A stretch of DNA of 64,000 bases, taken from positions 1 through 64,000 of the forward strand of contig JAFDWN010000049.1 of NCBI GenBank assembly GCA_018268465.1. The letters are read 5' to 3'. How positions within the stretch are numbered: the first letter of the stretch is position 1; each line of letters opens with the position of its first letter. Below the pieces are notes generated by a model that worked only from the letters and a program-made list of their open reading frames with translations, was not told the origin of the DNA and made no database searches. This document shows positions 42,611 to 51,980 of this stretch, one piece after another. The translations under genes were made by a program, and so were the position numbers. The stretch comes from Actinomycetota bacterium. Lineage in GTDB: Bacteria > Actinomycetota > Actinomycetes > Mycobacteriales > Mycobacteriaceae.

Positions 42611-44617
42611 TCAGCGGGTCTGGCCGTCGCGGCGTGCCATTTCGGCGAGCATGGCGTTGTAGGCAGCCAGGTCCGCATCGTGGTCGCGTTCGGCGGCGCG
42701 GTCGAGTCGCTTGGCGGTGCGTTGATCGCTGCGCCGCCACTGGATCAGCAGCGCGAGCATGACCACGAGCAGCGGCAACTCCCCCGCCGCCCAGGCGATC
42801 GCGCCGCCCAGGCGCTGGTCGGCGATGAGGTCGGGGCGCCAGGACAGCCCCAACGAGCGATAGAAGGTCTCTCCCAGGACCGACTTCATCCCCATCAGCG
42901 CCACCCCGAAGAACGCATGCAGCGGCAGCGGCGCGAACACCATCGCCACCTTGCCCAGATGCGGAATGGGTCGCGGTGTGGGATCCACACCGATGACCAC
43001 CCAGTAGAAGAGATATCCACTGAGAAGGAAGTGCAGGTTCATCAGAATGTGCGCCGCGTGTTCGTTCACCGCGGCGTCGAAGATGCCGCCGAAGTACAAC
43101 CCGTAGAAGCCCGCCACGAACATCACCGTCGCCACCACCGGGTTCGTCAGGAACCGGGACAGCCGGGAATGCAGCGCGGCCAGCAGCCACTCCCGCGGCC
43201 CCGGGGGAGCACCGCGGCCCGCGACCGGCAGCGCCCGCAACGCCATCGTGATCGGGGCGCCCAGCACCAACAGGATCGGCACCAGCATCGAGAGCAGCAT
43301 GTGGTTGATCATGTGCATGCTGAACATCGCGGGGGCGTACTTGCCCAGCCCGGAAGACGTCGTGAACAGCAGCAACGCGCAGCCGCCCAGCCACGCCAAC
43401 GTCCGGCCCACCGGCCAGGCGTCGCCGCGCCGGCGCAATCGGCGCAGACCCGCCAGATACAGCACGGCCAGCACGACCGCGGCGGTCCCGAAGATGAGGT
43501 CGAACCGCCAGTCGACCAGCACTCGCCACGGGGTGGGGGGTCCCGCGAAGTCATAGCCAATGGCCACCTCGGTCGCACTCGGCCGGGCGGTCTGCGGTGG
43601 CGGTGGGGTCCGTCCCAGCCCGACGGCGATCCCGAACGTCACGCCGAACACCGCGGCCTCGGTCAGCGCCAGTCTGATCAGCGGCCCGCGCGCTTCGGGG
43701 TCGGCCTGCAACGCGGCGACCCCGCTGCGACGCTGCCGCCAGCCGATCACACCGAGCAGACACAGAGCGACCGCCTTGCCGAGGATCAGCCGTCCGTAAT
43801 CGGTGCGGACCAGATCGGCGGGATCGATGCGCACCAAGGCGTTGACGACACCGCTGAGTGCCATGGCCACGAAGCACCACACCGCCAGCGCCGAGAACCT
43901 GCGGGCGGCGACATCGGCGTCCTCGCCACGGCGTACCGCGTGCGCGAGCAGCGCCAACAGTCCGCCGGCCCACAGCGCCCCGGCCATCAGGTGGATCATC
44001 AGGCTGTTCGTGGCGACGTCATGCGCGCCACCCGCTGATGAATGGCCGGTGAGCCCGAGTGGGACCAGCGTCAGCAGCGCACCGCCGAGCAGCACGGGCG
44101 TCCAGCCCCACCGCAGCACAGGGAGGCTCGCGACCGTCACCGCCGCCGCCAGAAAGGCCGTCCAGCGCCACGCCCCGGCGGTGTCGACCAGGCTGGCCAC
44201 CGACCAGATGGTGACCGGGTCGAGGTGGTCGCGCAGTGGCTGCCCGGATACGTCGGAAATGGTCAGCGGGACGAGCAGCGCCGCGCACACGGTCCACACC
44301 GCCGACGCCGCGGTGCCCAGCCGAAGGGCCCGGTAGCCGGCCGCGTCGAGCACACCGCTGGGTTGCGGCGGCACGAGGAACGCTGCGAAGAGGAACGACC
44401 CGACCGCGAGCACCGCGGCGATCTCCCCAGCGGCGCGCACGAACGGCAAACCGTAGGTGGTCACGGGACCGGGATCGGGCAACCCCGTCGCGGTGAGTGC
44501 ATCGGCGACGGATAGTGCGCCGATGGCCGCCGCCGTCGCTCCGGCCAGCAGTCCCACACCGACGAGCACCGGCCACACCGGGCTGCTGCGGGTCCTGTTC
44601 ACCGCGGCCGTCGTCAT
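42611..44617 (-). CDS. CopD-CtaG fusion membrane protein (Rv0102-like)
   Basis: A 668-residue multi-pass protein joining a CopD-like half (about residues 60-330; copper-resistance domain with several helices) and a CtaG/DUF1404-type half (about 360-640; FSMHMINHMLLSMLVPILLVLGAP and NEHAAHILMNLHFLLSGYLFYWVV with conserved His/Met). It corresponds to Rv0102 in M. tuberculosis, a cytochrome c oxidase assembly/copper protein, but sits at a different locus. The His and Met clusters are likely copper ligands. Role: copper delivery to the aa3 oxidase or copper import; not decided by sequence. ATG 44617 gives a signal-like first helix. Confidence 0.85.
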   Translation of the reverse strand: MTTAAVNRTRSSPVWPVLVGVGLLAGATAAAIGALSVADALTATGLPDPGPVTTYGLPFVRAAGEIAAVLAVGSFLFAAFLVPPQPSGVLDAAGYRALRLGTAASAVWTVCAALLVPLTISDVSGQPLRDHLDPVTIWSVASLVDTAGAWRWTAFLAAAVTVASLPVLRWGWTPVLLGGALLTLVPLGLTGHSSAGGAHDVATNSLMIHLMAGALWAGGLLALLAHAVRRGEDADVAARRFSALAVWCFVAMALSGVVNALVRIDPADLVRTDYGRLILGKAVALCLLGVIGWRQRRSGVAALQADPEARGPLIRLALTEAAVFGVTFGIAVGLGRTPPPPQTARPSATEVAIGYDFAGPPTPWRVLVDWRFDLIFGTAAVVLAVLYLAGLRRLRRRGDAWPVGRTLAWLGGCALLLFTTSSGLGKYAPAMFSMHMINHMLLSMLVPILLVLGAPITMALRALPVAGRGAPPGPREWLLAALHSRLSRFLTNPVVATVMFVAGFYGLYFGGIFDAAVNEHAAHILMNLHFLLSGYLFYWVVIGVDPTPRPIPHLGKVAMVFAPLPLHAFFGVALMGMKSVLGETFYRSLGLSWRPDLIADQRLGGAIAWAAGELPLLVVMLALLIQWRRSDQRTAKRLDRAAERDHDADLAAYNAMLAEMARRDGQTR

Positions 44618-44711
44618 GCGCCCAGCGTATGGCGTGACGCGGGTCGCACCCCGATCAGCTCGGGGCACCCAGCCGAACCGGGTGCTGCGCCGGCGCTCGG
44701 CCGTGCGCCGG

Positions 44712-47057
44712 TCACGCGGACGACAGCCGCCGCAACCCCGTCTCGCGCGCGGCGAACTGCTCGTGGGAGAGCTGTTCGACGGTGTTCATATCCTCGAGGA
44801 CCCCCCGCAGTTCGGCGAGGAATGCGGCGCGCCGGTCGGCCAGATCGGCGGCGGGATCCAGCAGTCCCTGGTCGGCTGCGACCTGCCGGGCGGTTGAGAA
44901 CAACAGCGCCGACACCGACTCGTTGCTGCGCACCCGGTCCTGCGCGATGTACTGGCGGCCGATGCCGAGCGCGAGTTTGGTGAGCTCCTTTTCCGGGATG
45001 TCGGCTGGGGCGTCGCGCAGCACGTCGGCGACGATCTCGTATGCCTCGAAGAACGGCCGCAGCATCGCCGCGGCGATCAGCGGCTGTTTGGCTCGCAGCA
45101 TCGACGTGATGTGGTCACCGCCCGCGGCGACCTGGGCCTCCCAATCGTCGTGCCAGGACATCTCCTCGGCGAGGTGGTCGCGGAACGCGGCCGAATCGGC
45201 GAAGTAGAACTCGAATTTCAGCAGGTCACGCAGCCGCATCGCCCGCGACCAAAACGCCTCGAGCCGATCTCCGTCGACCCGTGCGGCGTGCGCCAGCGCG
45301 AGTTCGACGATCGAGGTCTCCAGAAACGCATGGATCAGTGAGTTGCGGTAGAAGGCGGCCTGGTGTTCGTGCTCGCGGGCGATGTACCAGACGGGTTCGC
45401 GCCCGCTGTCGACCCGGGTGACGGGGTGCCCGTTCGAAAGCGCATCGACCGCCGCACGCACACCGTCGACCGTGCGCAGCCGCAGCGCGCTGTTGGTGAC
45501 GGGGGTCTTCTTGCGTTCCAGATAATCCAGCGCATCCTGCAGCGTGTGGTGCAGCTGGTGGGCGGTGAGGGCGACGCCCCGGGTGCTCAGCAGCAGCGCC
45601 GACACCAGCCCGGTCGCGCTGACCGGGGTGGCCCGCAGGATGCGCCAGGCCACCTCGAACGCCATCTTCTGCATCGCCAGCCGTTTGGCGGGTTCGTCCC
45701 CGGCGATCGGCCCCCCGGGTTCGCCGAGGTACTGGCGCATCGACACGGCCTCGGGGAAGCGCACATAGATCTTGCCGTAGCTGCGCTCACCCTGCGCTTT
45801 GATGTAGTTGTAGAGCCAGCTCAATCCCTCGGGCGTCTTCTCGCCGCCACGGGCGTAGTCGGCGTACTCGGCGATCTCGTGCAGCTGGTCGAAACTGATC
45901 GATACCGGTTGCAGCAGAATGTCTTCGCTGCGTCCGGCCAGATAGGCGTCTGCGACGTAGGCGAGCAGTCCCAGTTTGGGTGAGAGCATCTTGCCGGTGC
46001 GCGACCGGGTGCCCTCGATGGACCAGCTCAGGTTGAACCGCTTCTCGACCACGTAGCCGACGTACTCCTTGAGTACGTACTTGTACACCGGGTCGTCGGT
46101 GATGTTGCGCCGGATGAAGATCACCCCGGAGCGGCGCATCAGCGGCCCCATGAATCCGAACGACAGGTTGATCCCGGCGAACATGTGCACCGGCGGAAGC
46201 CGGTTCTCCTGCATCGCGGCGGGTACGACTGCCCCGTCGAGGTAGGAGCGGTGGGAGAAGAGCAGTACCGCGGGATGGGTCTCCAATGCGCTTCGCAGCG
46301 AGTCGATCTCGGCGTAGTCGTAGTCGATCTGAGGGTCGAAGCCGCGTTTGAAGATCAGCCTGCTCAGGTTGGGGATGAGGTCGACCGACACCCGGCTCCA
46401 GCCCGTGGCGAGTTCGTCGAGCATCGCGCCCGCGTCCTCGAGCGTCGCGCCGGGGATCTTCTTCAGCCCCTCGCGGAATCGAGACGACGCCAGGATCTCC
46501 GGTTTGACCAGCCGCGGGGACTTGTACTCCGGGCCCAGCAGCCGGTACTCCACCCGCTCGATGGCCAGGATGGCTCGGCGGATGACGAATCGCGCGAATT
46601 CCCGCGGGTTTTCGGCGACGGTGTTGTCACTCCACTGTTGGTACAGCTCGGACACCTTGGCCGGCTCACCGGCGACGACCCGTGCCCGCGACGGGTCCTT
46701 CTTGAGGATGCGGCGCTGCAGGATCTCGGGGGGACGGTAGGTGTCGCGTCCGGACACCAGGGCCACGACCTTCGACCGCGTCGGCAGGCCGCCGGGCACC
46801 CAGAAGACCCGCACCGGTACCACCGACCGATCCGGATCCTGCTGGAGCTCTTCGACCAGACGTGCCAGCACTTCCGGTGGAGGGTTGTCGCCGGCGGGCA
46901 GCGCCAACACGTCCACACGGGAGTCGGGATGGGCCGCGCGCTGTGCGGCGAGCCAGTCGTCCAACAGTTCCCGTTCGGCTGGTGAGCACACCGCGGCGAG
47001 GACCAGCGCGTCGTCGGAGGTCGTGAAGCTGTCGACGCTGTCGGCGGAGGCCTTCAC
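44712..47057 (-). CDS. plsB2: Glycerol-3-phosphate acyltransferase PlsB-type
   Basis: A 781-residue membrane-associated enzyme that acylates sn-glycerol 3-phosphate at position 1, the first step of phospholipid and triacylglycerol synthesis. The acyltransferase block I HX4D motif is HRSYLD, followed by [21 protein letters not shown] (block II/III region) and [11 protein letters not shown] (block III). Length is close to Rv2482c (789 residues). Start GTG 47057 overlaps the stop of the upstream gene (GTGA), and that gene overlaps the WS/DGAT gene, so three acyltransferases form a coupled lipid operon. Confidence 0.95.
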   Translation of the reverse strand: MKASADSVDSFTTSDDALVLAAVCSPAERELLDDWLAAQRAAHPDSRVDVLALPAGDNPPPEVLARLVEELQQDPDRSVVPVRVFWVPGGLPTRSKVVALVSGRDTYRPPEILQRRILKKDPSRARVVAGEPAKVSELYQQWSDNTVAENPREFARFVIRRAILAIERVEYRLLGPEYKSPRLVKPEILASSRFREGLKKIPGATLEDAGAMLDELATGWSRVSVDLIPNLSRLIFKRGFDPQIDYDYAEIDSLRSALETHPAVLLFSHRSYLDGAVVPAAMQENRLPPVHMFAGINLSFGFMGPLMRRSGVIFIRRNITDDPVYKYVLKEYVGYVVEKRFNLSWSIEGTRSRTGKMLSPKLGLLAYVADAYLAGRSEDILLQPVSISFDQLHEIAEYADYARGGEKTPEGLSWLYNYIKAQGERSYGKIYVRFPEAVSMRQYLGEPGGPIAGDEPAKRLAMQKMAFEVAWRILRATPVSATGLVSALLLSTRGVALTAHQLHHTLQDALDYLERKKTPVTNSALRLRTVDGVRAAVDALSNGHPVTRVDSGREPVWYIAREHEHQAAFYRNSLIHAFLETSIVELALAHAARVDGDRLEAFWSRAMRLRDLLKFEFYFADSAAFRDHLAEEMSWHDDWEAQVAAGGDHITSMLRAKQPLIAAAMLRPFFEAYEIVADVLRDAPADIPEKELTKLALGIGRQYIAQDRVRSNESVSALLFSTARQVAADQGLLDPAADLADRRAAFLAELRGVLEDMNTVEQLSHEQFAARETGLRRLSSA

Positions 47058-48676
47058 GGCCTGCCCTTGGCGGTGTGGCCGGACTCGCCGCTCGCGGCCG
47101 GGTTCGGCGGGGTGACGGCCTTGCCGGTCGCGGCCTTCCTGGTGCTCTTCCTGGCCGGCGGTTTCACACGCTCGTAGACGGCGGGTACCGGCAGGGTCTT
47201 ATGCGGCCACGCTTTGAGGGTGTCCAGATAGATCTGGCGTACCTCGTCCATGCGCTCCTGCAGATTCTCCAATGTCCAGTCGTCCACCGGGATCGGCGGG
47301 AACACCGCGACGTCGACCAGACCCGGGTTGAACGTGCTCGAATTGCGTGCGGCGATCACCTCGGCATTGCGGATCACGATCGGCACGATGGGTATGCCCG
47401 CCGACATTGCGATGCGGAAGGCGCCCTTCTTGAACGGGCCGACCTCGGTGGTGTCCAAGCGGGTGCCCTCGGGCGCGATCAGGATCGAGATCCCTTTGCG
47501 CGCCAGCTCTTCCACCTTCTGCAGGCTTTCCAGGGCCGCCTTGGGGTCGTCGCGGTCGATGAACGCGGCGTCCATCACCTTGCCGAGGGTCCCCACGATG
47601 GGATCCTTCTCCAGTTCCTTCTTGCCGACGCTGGTGAAGTTGTCGCGGATGAGGCTGGCCGCGATGATGGGGTCGACCTGGTTGCGGTGATTGAAGATGA
47701 ATACCGCGGGACGATGCGCGGTGAGGTTCTCCGCGCCGAGGACATTCAGGTCCACGCCGGCGGACAGCAGCAGGGTCCGGCCCCAGTTGGACGTGAAGAA
47801 GTTGACGCCGTTGCGGCGGTTTCGGGTGAGCAGGCCGACTCCGATCGCCCCGGCCGCGATCGGCATCATCGACGCCACGCCGGCGATCGTGCGCAGCTGC
47901 GAAATAGGGCTGCTGCCACTGCGACTGGTGAACCGTAACACCGGCCAGCCGCGTTTGGCCGCGACGGAGGCCAGCTTGCCGGCGGGGTTGGTCGGCCGGG
48001 GGTTGCCCACCAGATACATCAGTGCGACGTCTTCCTCACCGTCGGCGTAGAAGTAGCTCTTGGTCAGGTCGACGTCGTGGTCGGCAGAAAACGCCTGCAC
48101 GGCGTTGGCCTTGCCCGGGCCCCAGATGATCGGCCGCAGCACCTCGCCGGTGATCAGCCCGTCGTCGTCGGTCACGAACTTGTTGCTCAGCACATTGTCG
48201 ATGCCCAGATACCGCGCGACGGGCTCCACCTGAACGGTCAGGGCCGACGAGCTGAGCACGACGGTGTGTCCGCGGGCCATGTGGGCACGCACCAGTTCAC
48301 GCATCTCCGGGTAGATGCGGTTCTGGATCTTCTGCACGAACAGCCGTTCGGCCAGTTCGTCGATGTCGATCAGCGAACTGCCGCGCAGCATTCTGGCGCC
48401 CTTGCCGATGAGGTCCTCGAACTCCGAGCGGCCGAGTTGATGGTTGAGGCCGGCCTGGACCATGCCGATGAATTCTCCAACACCCATCTGCCCGCGCCGC
48501 AACCGATCTCGCGTCATGACGACGCCGGTGAATCCGGCGACGAGGGTGCCGTCGAGATCAAAGAAGGCGCCGACTTGCGGACCCGGCGGGCTGGCGTCGA
48601 TCTCGGCGACGGATCCGGGGAGTCGCAAGGTGCGCGGATTGGGGTTGTGGTCGGGCTGGCCGTTTGCCGAACTCAT
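47054..48676 (-). CDS. plsC: HAD phosphatase-acyltransferase fusion (PlsC-type, Rv2483c)
   Basis: A 540-residue two-domain enzyme. The N-terminal HAD domain (residues about 35-290) has FFDLDGTL and a [21 protein letters not shown] motif, a serine phosphatase SerB-like fold. The C-terminal domain (about 320-500) is a 1-acylglycerol-3-phosphate acyltransferase with FNHRNQVDP (NHX4D) and APEGTR. It would make phosphatidic acid and perhaps dephosphorylate a lipid or phosphate intermediate. ATG 48676 overlaps the WS/DGAT stop (ATGA). The C-terminal tail is basic and disordered-looking ([11 protein letters not shown]). Confidence 0.92.
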   Translation of the reverse strand: MSSANGQPDHNPNPRTLRLPGSVAEIDASPPGPQVGAFFDLDGTLVAGFTGVVMTRDRLRRGQMGVGEFIGMVQAGLNHQLGRSEFEDLIGKGARMLRGSSLIDIDELAERLFVQKIQNRIYPEMRELVRAHMARGHTVVLSSSALTVQVEPVARYLGIDNVLSNKFVTDDDGLITGEVLRPIIWGPGKANAVQAFSADHDVDLTKSYFYADGEEDVALMYLVGNPRPTNPAGKLASVAAKRGWPVLRFTSRSGSSPISQLRTIAGVASMMPIAAGAIGVGLLTRNRRNGVNFFTSNWGRTLLLSAGVDLNVLGAENLTAHRPAVFIFNHRNQVDPIIAASLIRDNFTSVGKKELEKDPIVGTLGKVMDAAFIDRDDPKAALESLQKVEELARKGISILIAPEGTRLDTTEVGPFKKGAFRIAMSAGIPIVPIVIRNAEVIAARNSSTFNPGLVDVAVFPPIPVDDWTLENLQERMDEVRQIYLDTLKAWPHKTLPVPAVYERVKPPARKSTRKAATGKAVTPPNPAASGESGHTAKGRP

Positions 48677-50157
48677 TGTGGCGCACTCCCGTTGGATGAG
48701 GTGGAGGTGGTCTCTGCGATATCGGATCGGAACGAAGCCGGTACCGCGCGCCCGTCGCCACCCAGAGCGAGGACCTCGTCGAATCCGGCGAGCAGGCATC
48801 GGGCGAAGAGCGCGGGATCGGTGATGGACGCGCGGTCGTAGCGGGCGGTGATGGTGCAGTACCCCGACCGCGACATCAGGACCACCATCATCGCCACTCC
48901 CGGCAGAGGCCCGATTCCATACTGGCGCAGGACCTTTGCCCCGGCGATGTAGGTATCGCCGGCGTAGACGGGGACGTTGCTGGCCTGGATGTCCGAGCTG
49001 ACGATCGATCCCGCCATCGCTTCGAGGACGGTGTCGGGCATGAGACTCAGCACCGGCGCCATGGCGCCGACCATGTCCAGCGCACGCTCCTCGCGTTTAC
49101 GGGTCATCTGCGAACGGATCCGGCGGATGCGGGCGCTCGGGTTGACGATGCCCACCGGCGCTGCGAGGTTGATCCCGGCGAAGCGGTTCCCGCCGGCGGG
49201 GTCGGCCTCCGAGCGCAGGTTGACCGGCACCGCCATCGGCAGGGACCGGATGGGGACGCCGAGGGCTTCGTGGTAGAGCCGGAGCCCACCGCACAGGCCG
49301 GCGAGGTAGGCGTCGTTGATCGACCCGCCTGCCGCCTTGGCGGCGCGGTGCAGATCGCTGAGCGGGACGTAGATTGCCTCGGTTCGCGACGACAGACTGC
49401 GTCGCCGCAGCAGGGGCGACGGTTCGGCGACCGGGGCGATCACACGCGCACCCGACCGCGCGTAGTCCACGACCCCGCTGACGGCGCGGACGGGGTTGCT
49501 GATCAACCGCCAGTACGCCCGTCCCGCCCCGCCGACCGCGCCGCGCATTCCGCCGAGGATCGACCCGGGCAGCCGATTGATGCCCTTGCGCATGAGGTCG
49601 TTGGGTGAGAGATCCTCGGGGATGGGTAGCGGCGGCGGCGCCTGCGGGGGCGGATCGCGCTCGAGGTCGTAGAGGTTGGCGAACATCTCGACCCCGCCCA
49701 CCCCGTCGGTGACGGCGTGGCTGAGGTGGACCATCGTCGCGGCGCGGCCTCCGGAAAGGCCCTCGACCAGGGTGGCCGTCCACAGCGGCCGGGAGATGTC
49801 GAGCGGGGACTGCAGGGCGACCTCGGCGAGGTCGAGGACCTCGCGCAGCGTTCCCGGTTCAGGGACGCGCACCCTGCGCACGTGGAAGTCCAGGTTGAAG
49901 TCGGGGTCGACGACCCAGCGCGGCGCCGCCGTCGGCAGCGTGGGCATCACCACTTTCTGGCGTAATCGCAGCACCTTGCGCGATGCGTTCTCGAACCTCG
50001 TGCGGAACCGTTCCCAGTCCGGGGTGACGTCGAGGATCTCGAGGGTCATGATGCCCGAACGCGTGCGCGGGTTGGCCTCGCCGCGGTGCAGTATCTGGTC
50101 GAATGCGCTGAGTTCCTCGGGCAACCCCGCCACATCCAGTTCCGGCACATCAGTCAT
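48673..50157 (-). CDS. Wax ester synthase/diacylglycerol acyltransferase (WS/DGAT, Rv2484c)
   Basis: A 494-residue acyltransferase that joins acyl-CoA to diacylglycerol or fatty alcohols to make storage lipid. The family HHxxxDG motif is HLSHAVTDG (about residue 142), so the first His of the pair is Ser while the second, catalytic, His and the Asp-Gly remain. Other family blocks are visible (PLWTATLVEGLSGGRAATMVHLSHAV, INDAYLAGLCGGLRLYH, SNVPVYAGDTYIAGAKVL). It opens the operon with the fused PlsC and PlsB2 genes, which supply the acceptor lipid. Confidence 0.92.
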   Translation of the reverse strand: MTDVPELDVAGLPEELSAFDQILHRGEANPRTRSGIMTLEILDVTPDWERFRTRFENASRKVLRLRQKVVMPTLPTAAPRWVVDPDFNLDFHVRRVRVPEPGTLREVLDLAEVALQSPLDISRPLWTATLVEGLSGGRAATMVHLSHAVTDGVGGVEMFANLYDLERDPPPQAPPPLPIPEDLSPNDLMRKGINRLPGSILGGMRGAVGGAGRAYWRLISNPVRAVSGVVDYARSGARVIAPVAEPSPLLRRRSLSSRTEAIYVPLSDLHRAAKAAGGSINDAYLAGLCGGLRLYHEALGVPIRSLPMAVPVNLRSEADPAGGNRFAGINLAAPVGIVNPSARIRRIRSQMTRKREERALDMVGAMAPVLSLMPDTVLEAMAGSIVSSDIQASNVPVYAGDTYIAGAKVLRQYGIGPLPGVAMMVVLMSRSGYCTITARYDRASITDPALFARCLLAGFDEVLALGGDGRAVPASFRSDIAETTSTSSNGSAPQ

Positions 50158-50291
50158 CGCTCGTCTTGCCCCTCACAACTCACGCGGATTGCAGCCACCA
50201 CGCTAGTCGGCCGATCTGGGCGGGGGGCGAGGTTTAGTCGGCGTCGCACGATGGGGTGGCCGCGGACCCGCGATACACTCCCCCTTGCGCT

Positions 50292-50365
50292 GCCTCCGTA
50301 GCTCAGTTGGATAGAGCAAGGGCCTTCTAATCCCTAGGTCGCAGGTTCGATTCCTGCCGGGGGCG
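50292..50365 (+). tRNA. tRNA-Arg (TCT)
   Basis: A complete cloverleaf: acceptor GCCTCCG paired with CGGGGGC (50358-50364), D arm GCTC...GAGC, anticodon loop CTTCTAA with anticodon TCT at 50326-50328, T arm GCAGG-TTCGATT-CCTGC. One C-T mismatch occurs at the top of the anticodon stem. CCA is not encoded. A TACACT -10 box lies at 50274-50279, twelve bases before the gene. The same tRNA sits after Rv2484c in M. tuberculosis. Such tRNA 3' ends often serve as phage attachment sites, but no flanking direct repeat is seen. Confidence 0.95.
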
Positions 50366-50653
50366 CAGACATTTTTCGCAGCTCAGAGCTTTTGGATAGG
50401 CGTGCTAGTGACTTTGCCGGCGGCGGCGCCCTCGTCCGGCACCTATTCGTTCGGTCGGGCACCCGACGCTCGCTTGGCGTCGGCATCCTCGCCTGGCGTC
50501 ATCGTCGCGGCGACAGCACGGTCGTGGACCGTTCGAGGTCGCCGACGCCGGTATTGATCGCGCCGCCATCCGGTGAAAGTCTTGGGGCTGCAGCGACCAC
50601 GTCCCATGGCGTCGGTGTCGGTACGTGTAGGCGAACAGGATCCAGAGGTGGAG

Positions 50654-51484
50654 ATGCAATTCGGAATCTCGACATTCGTCAACGACGACACCATCGATAC
50701 GGTGTCCCTGGCACGCGCGATCGAGGAACGGGGCTTCGACTCGCTGGCGATCGCGGAACACACCCACATCCCGGCGAGCCGTGAATCCGCCTATCCGCTT
50801 GGTGGCGATCTGCCACCGATGTATTACCGGACTCTCGATCCGTTCGTGACGCTCGCCGCAGCGGCCGCAGTCACGTCGAGGATCGCGCTCATCACGGGAA
50901 TCGCGCTGCTGATCCAGCGCGATCCGATCATCACGGCCAAGGAGGCCGCAAGCATCGACCTGATCTCCGGTGGTCGCTTCGTCTTCGGGGTGGGGGCGGG
51001 CTGGAATATCGAGGAGCTCCGCCACCACGGCACCGACCCGAAAACCCGCGGCGCGTTGCTCGACGAGCGCATCGAGGCCATCAAGGCGCTGTGGACCGAC
51101 GAGCCCGCCGAATACCACGGCAAATACGTCGATTTCGACGCGTCGTATCTCAAGCCCAAGCCGGTGCAGAAACCGCACCCGCCCATCTACATCGGCGGAG
51201 ATTCCGATGCCACGGTCAAGCGGGTGATCCGACACCACGCGGGCTGGATATCCAACCCCAACTCCACCGAAGCGCTCAAGAAGCGCATCGACCAATTGCA
51301 GGACGGCGCCGGCCATGACGTCCCCCTGCTGATGTTCGGCACACCCCCGAAACCCGACTATTGGAAGGCCGTCGACGACCTCGGATTCGGCCAGGTGGCA
51401 CTCTTGCTGCCCACGGTGCCCAAGGATGAATCGCTCAGGCTGCTCGACGAGTACGCCGCCGCCGTCGAGCGATATCGCTCCTAG
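50654..51484 (+). CDS. LLM-class F420-dependent oxidoreductase
   Basis: A 276-residue member of the bacterial luciferase-like monooxygenase family, which in mycobacteria mostly uses coenzyme F420. Landmarks: MQFGISTFVNDDTID, LAIAEHTHIPASRES, RIALITGIALLIQRDPIITAKEAASIDLISGGRFVFGVGAGWNIEELRHHG. The segment GWNIEE and the TIM-barrel pattern are normal. Substrate unknown. ATG 50654 is selected (AGAGG five bases upstream, and the conserved domain starts at once); the frame is open to 50573. It is separated from the tRNA by 288 bases and followed by a bidirectional terminator. Confidence 0.88.
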   Translation: MQFGISTFVNDDTIDTVSLARAIEERGFDSLAIAEHTHIPASRESAYPLGGDLPPMYYRTLDPFVTLAAAAAVTSRIALITGIALLIQRDPIITAKEAASIDLISGGRFVFGVGAGWNIEELRHHGTDPKTRGALLDERIEAIKALWTDEPAEYHGKYVDFDASYLKPKPVQKPHPPIYIGGDSDATVKRVIRHHAGWISNPNSTEALKKRIDQLQDGAGHDVPLLMFGTPPKPDYWKAVDDLGFGQVALLLPTVPKDESLRLLDEYAAAVERYRS

Positions 51485-51507
51485 CCCCCACGCCCAGGTG
51501 CGAACTC

Positions 51508-51539
51508 CGTCGGCCGAGGCACCGGCGCCTCGGCCGACG
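51508..51539. terminator. Bidirectional hairpin terminator
   Basis: CGTCGGCCGAGGC (51508-51520) and GCCTCGGCCGACG (51527-51539) form a perfect 13-base stem with a 6-base loop. It lies between the convergent LLM and RidA genes. There is no T-run; stability alone suggests termination in both directions. Confidence 0.65.
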
Positions 51540-51554
51540 AAGACCCGCGGACAG

Positions 51555-51980
51555 TTACCGCACCGCGGTGGCCGTCAGTTCCAACTGCTGCTCCGGGTGG
51601 ATGAGTCCGGCACAGCCCACCCAGGTGCTCGTCGGCGGATGCTCGCCCACCCAGTCCCTGAGGATGGGCGCGGCCGCCGCCAGCGCCGGCATGTCGGTGG
51701 TGTAGATCGTCCAGGCGACCAGCCCGCTGCGGTGCGCCCCGACCGCCTGCAGGGAACGCTCGAGAACGCCGAGGGTGTAGACGAGTTGGTCGGTGAAGAC
51801 GGTGCTGACGATGTCGAGCCCGTCGGCGCCGCCGGTCAGCGGGGCGATGCCCGAGACATAGACGGTGTCACCCGCCAGCACGGTCTGCACGATGCCCAGA
51901 TCGGTGAACAGGTGCGGGTCGAGGTAGTCGATGTCGGGCACCGAACGCACGATGTCGGTGCCGGTCGATGGTGTGGTCAT
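51555..51980 (-). CDS. RidA family protein of the PhyH/APC operon
   Basis: A 141-residue RidA/YjgF protein. The segments VYVSGIAPLTGGADGLDIVSTVFTDQLVYTLGVLERSLQAVGA and WTIYTTDMPALAAAAPILRDWVGEHPPTSTWVG fit the family. Catalytic-site identity with true RidA (Arg near the C-terminus, here ELTATAVR) is not clear, so it may be a Rid-like paralogue. ATG 51980 overlaps the permease stop (ATGA), so it is the last gene of the coupled PhyH-permease-RidA operon. Confidence 0.85.
   Translation of the reverse strand: MTTPSTGTDIVRSVPDIDYLDPHLFTDLGIVQTVLAGDTVYVSGIAPLTGGADGLDIVSTVFTDQLVYTLGVLERSLQAVGAHRSGLVAWTIYTTDMPALAAAAPILRDWVGEHPPTSTWVGCAGLIHPEQQLELTATAVR

Noticed and set aside
42524..44038. Plus-strand open frame (504 codons) over the CopD-CtaG gene
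   Set aside because: Gln/Arg/His-rich, no hydrophobic pattern; antisense shadow of a membrane protein gene.
50292..50653. tRNA-Arg as an integration site for a mobile element
   Set aside because: No direct repeat of the tRNA 3' end, no integrase, and the downstream genes look like ordinary metabolic genes.
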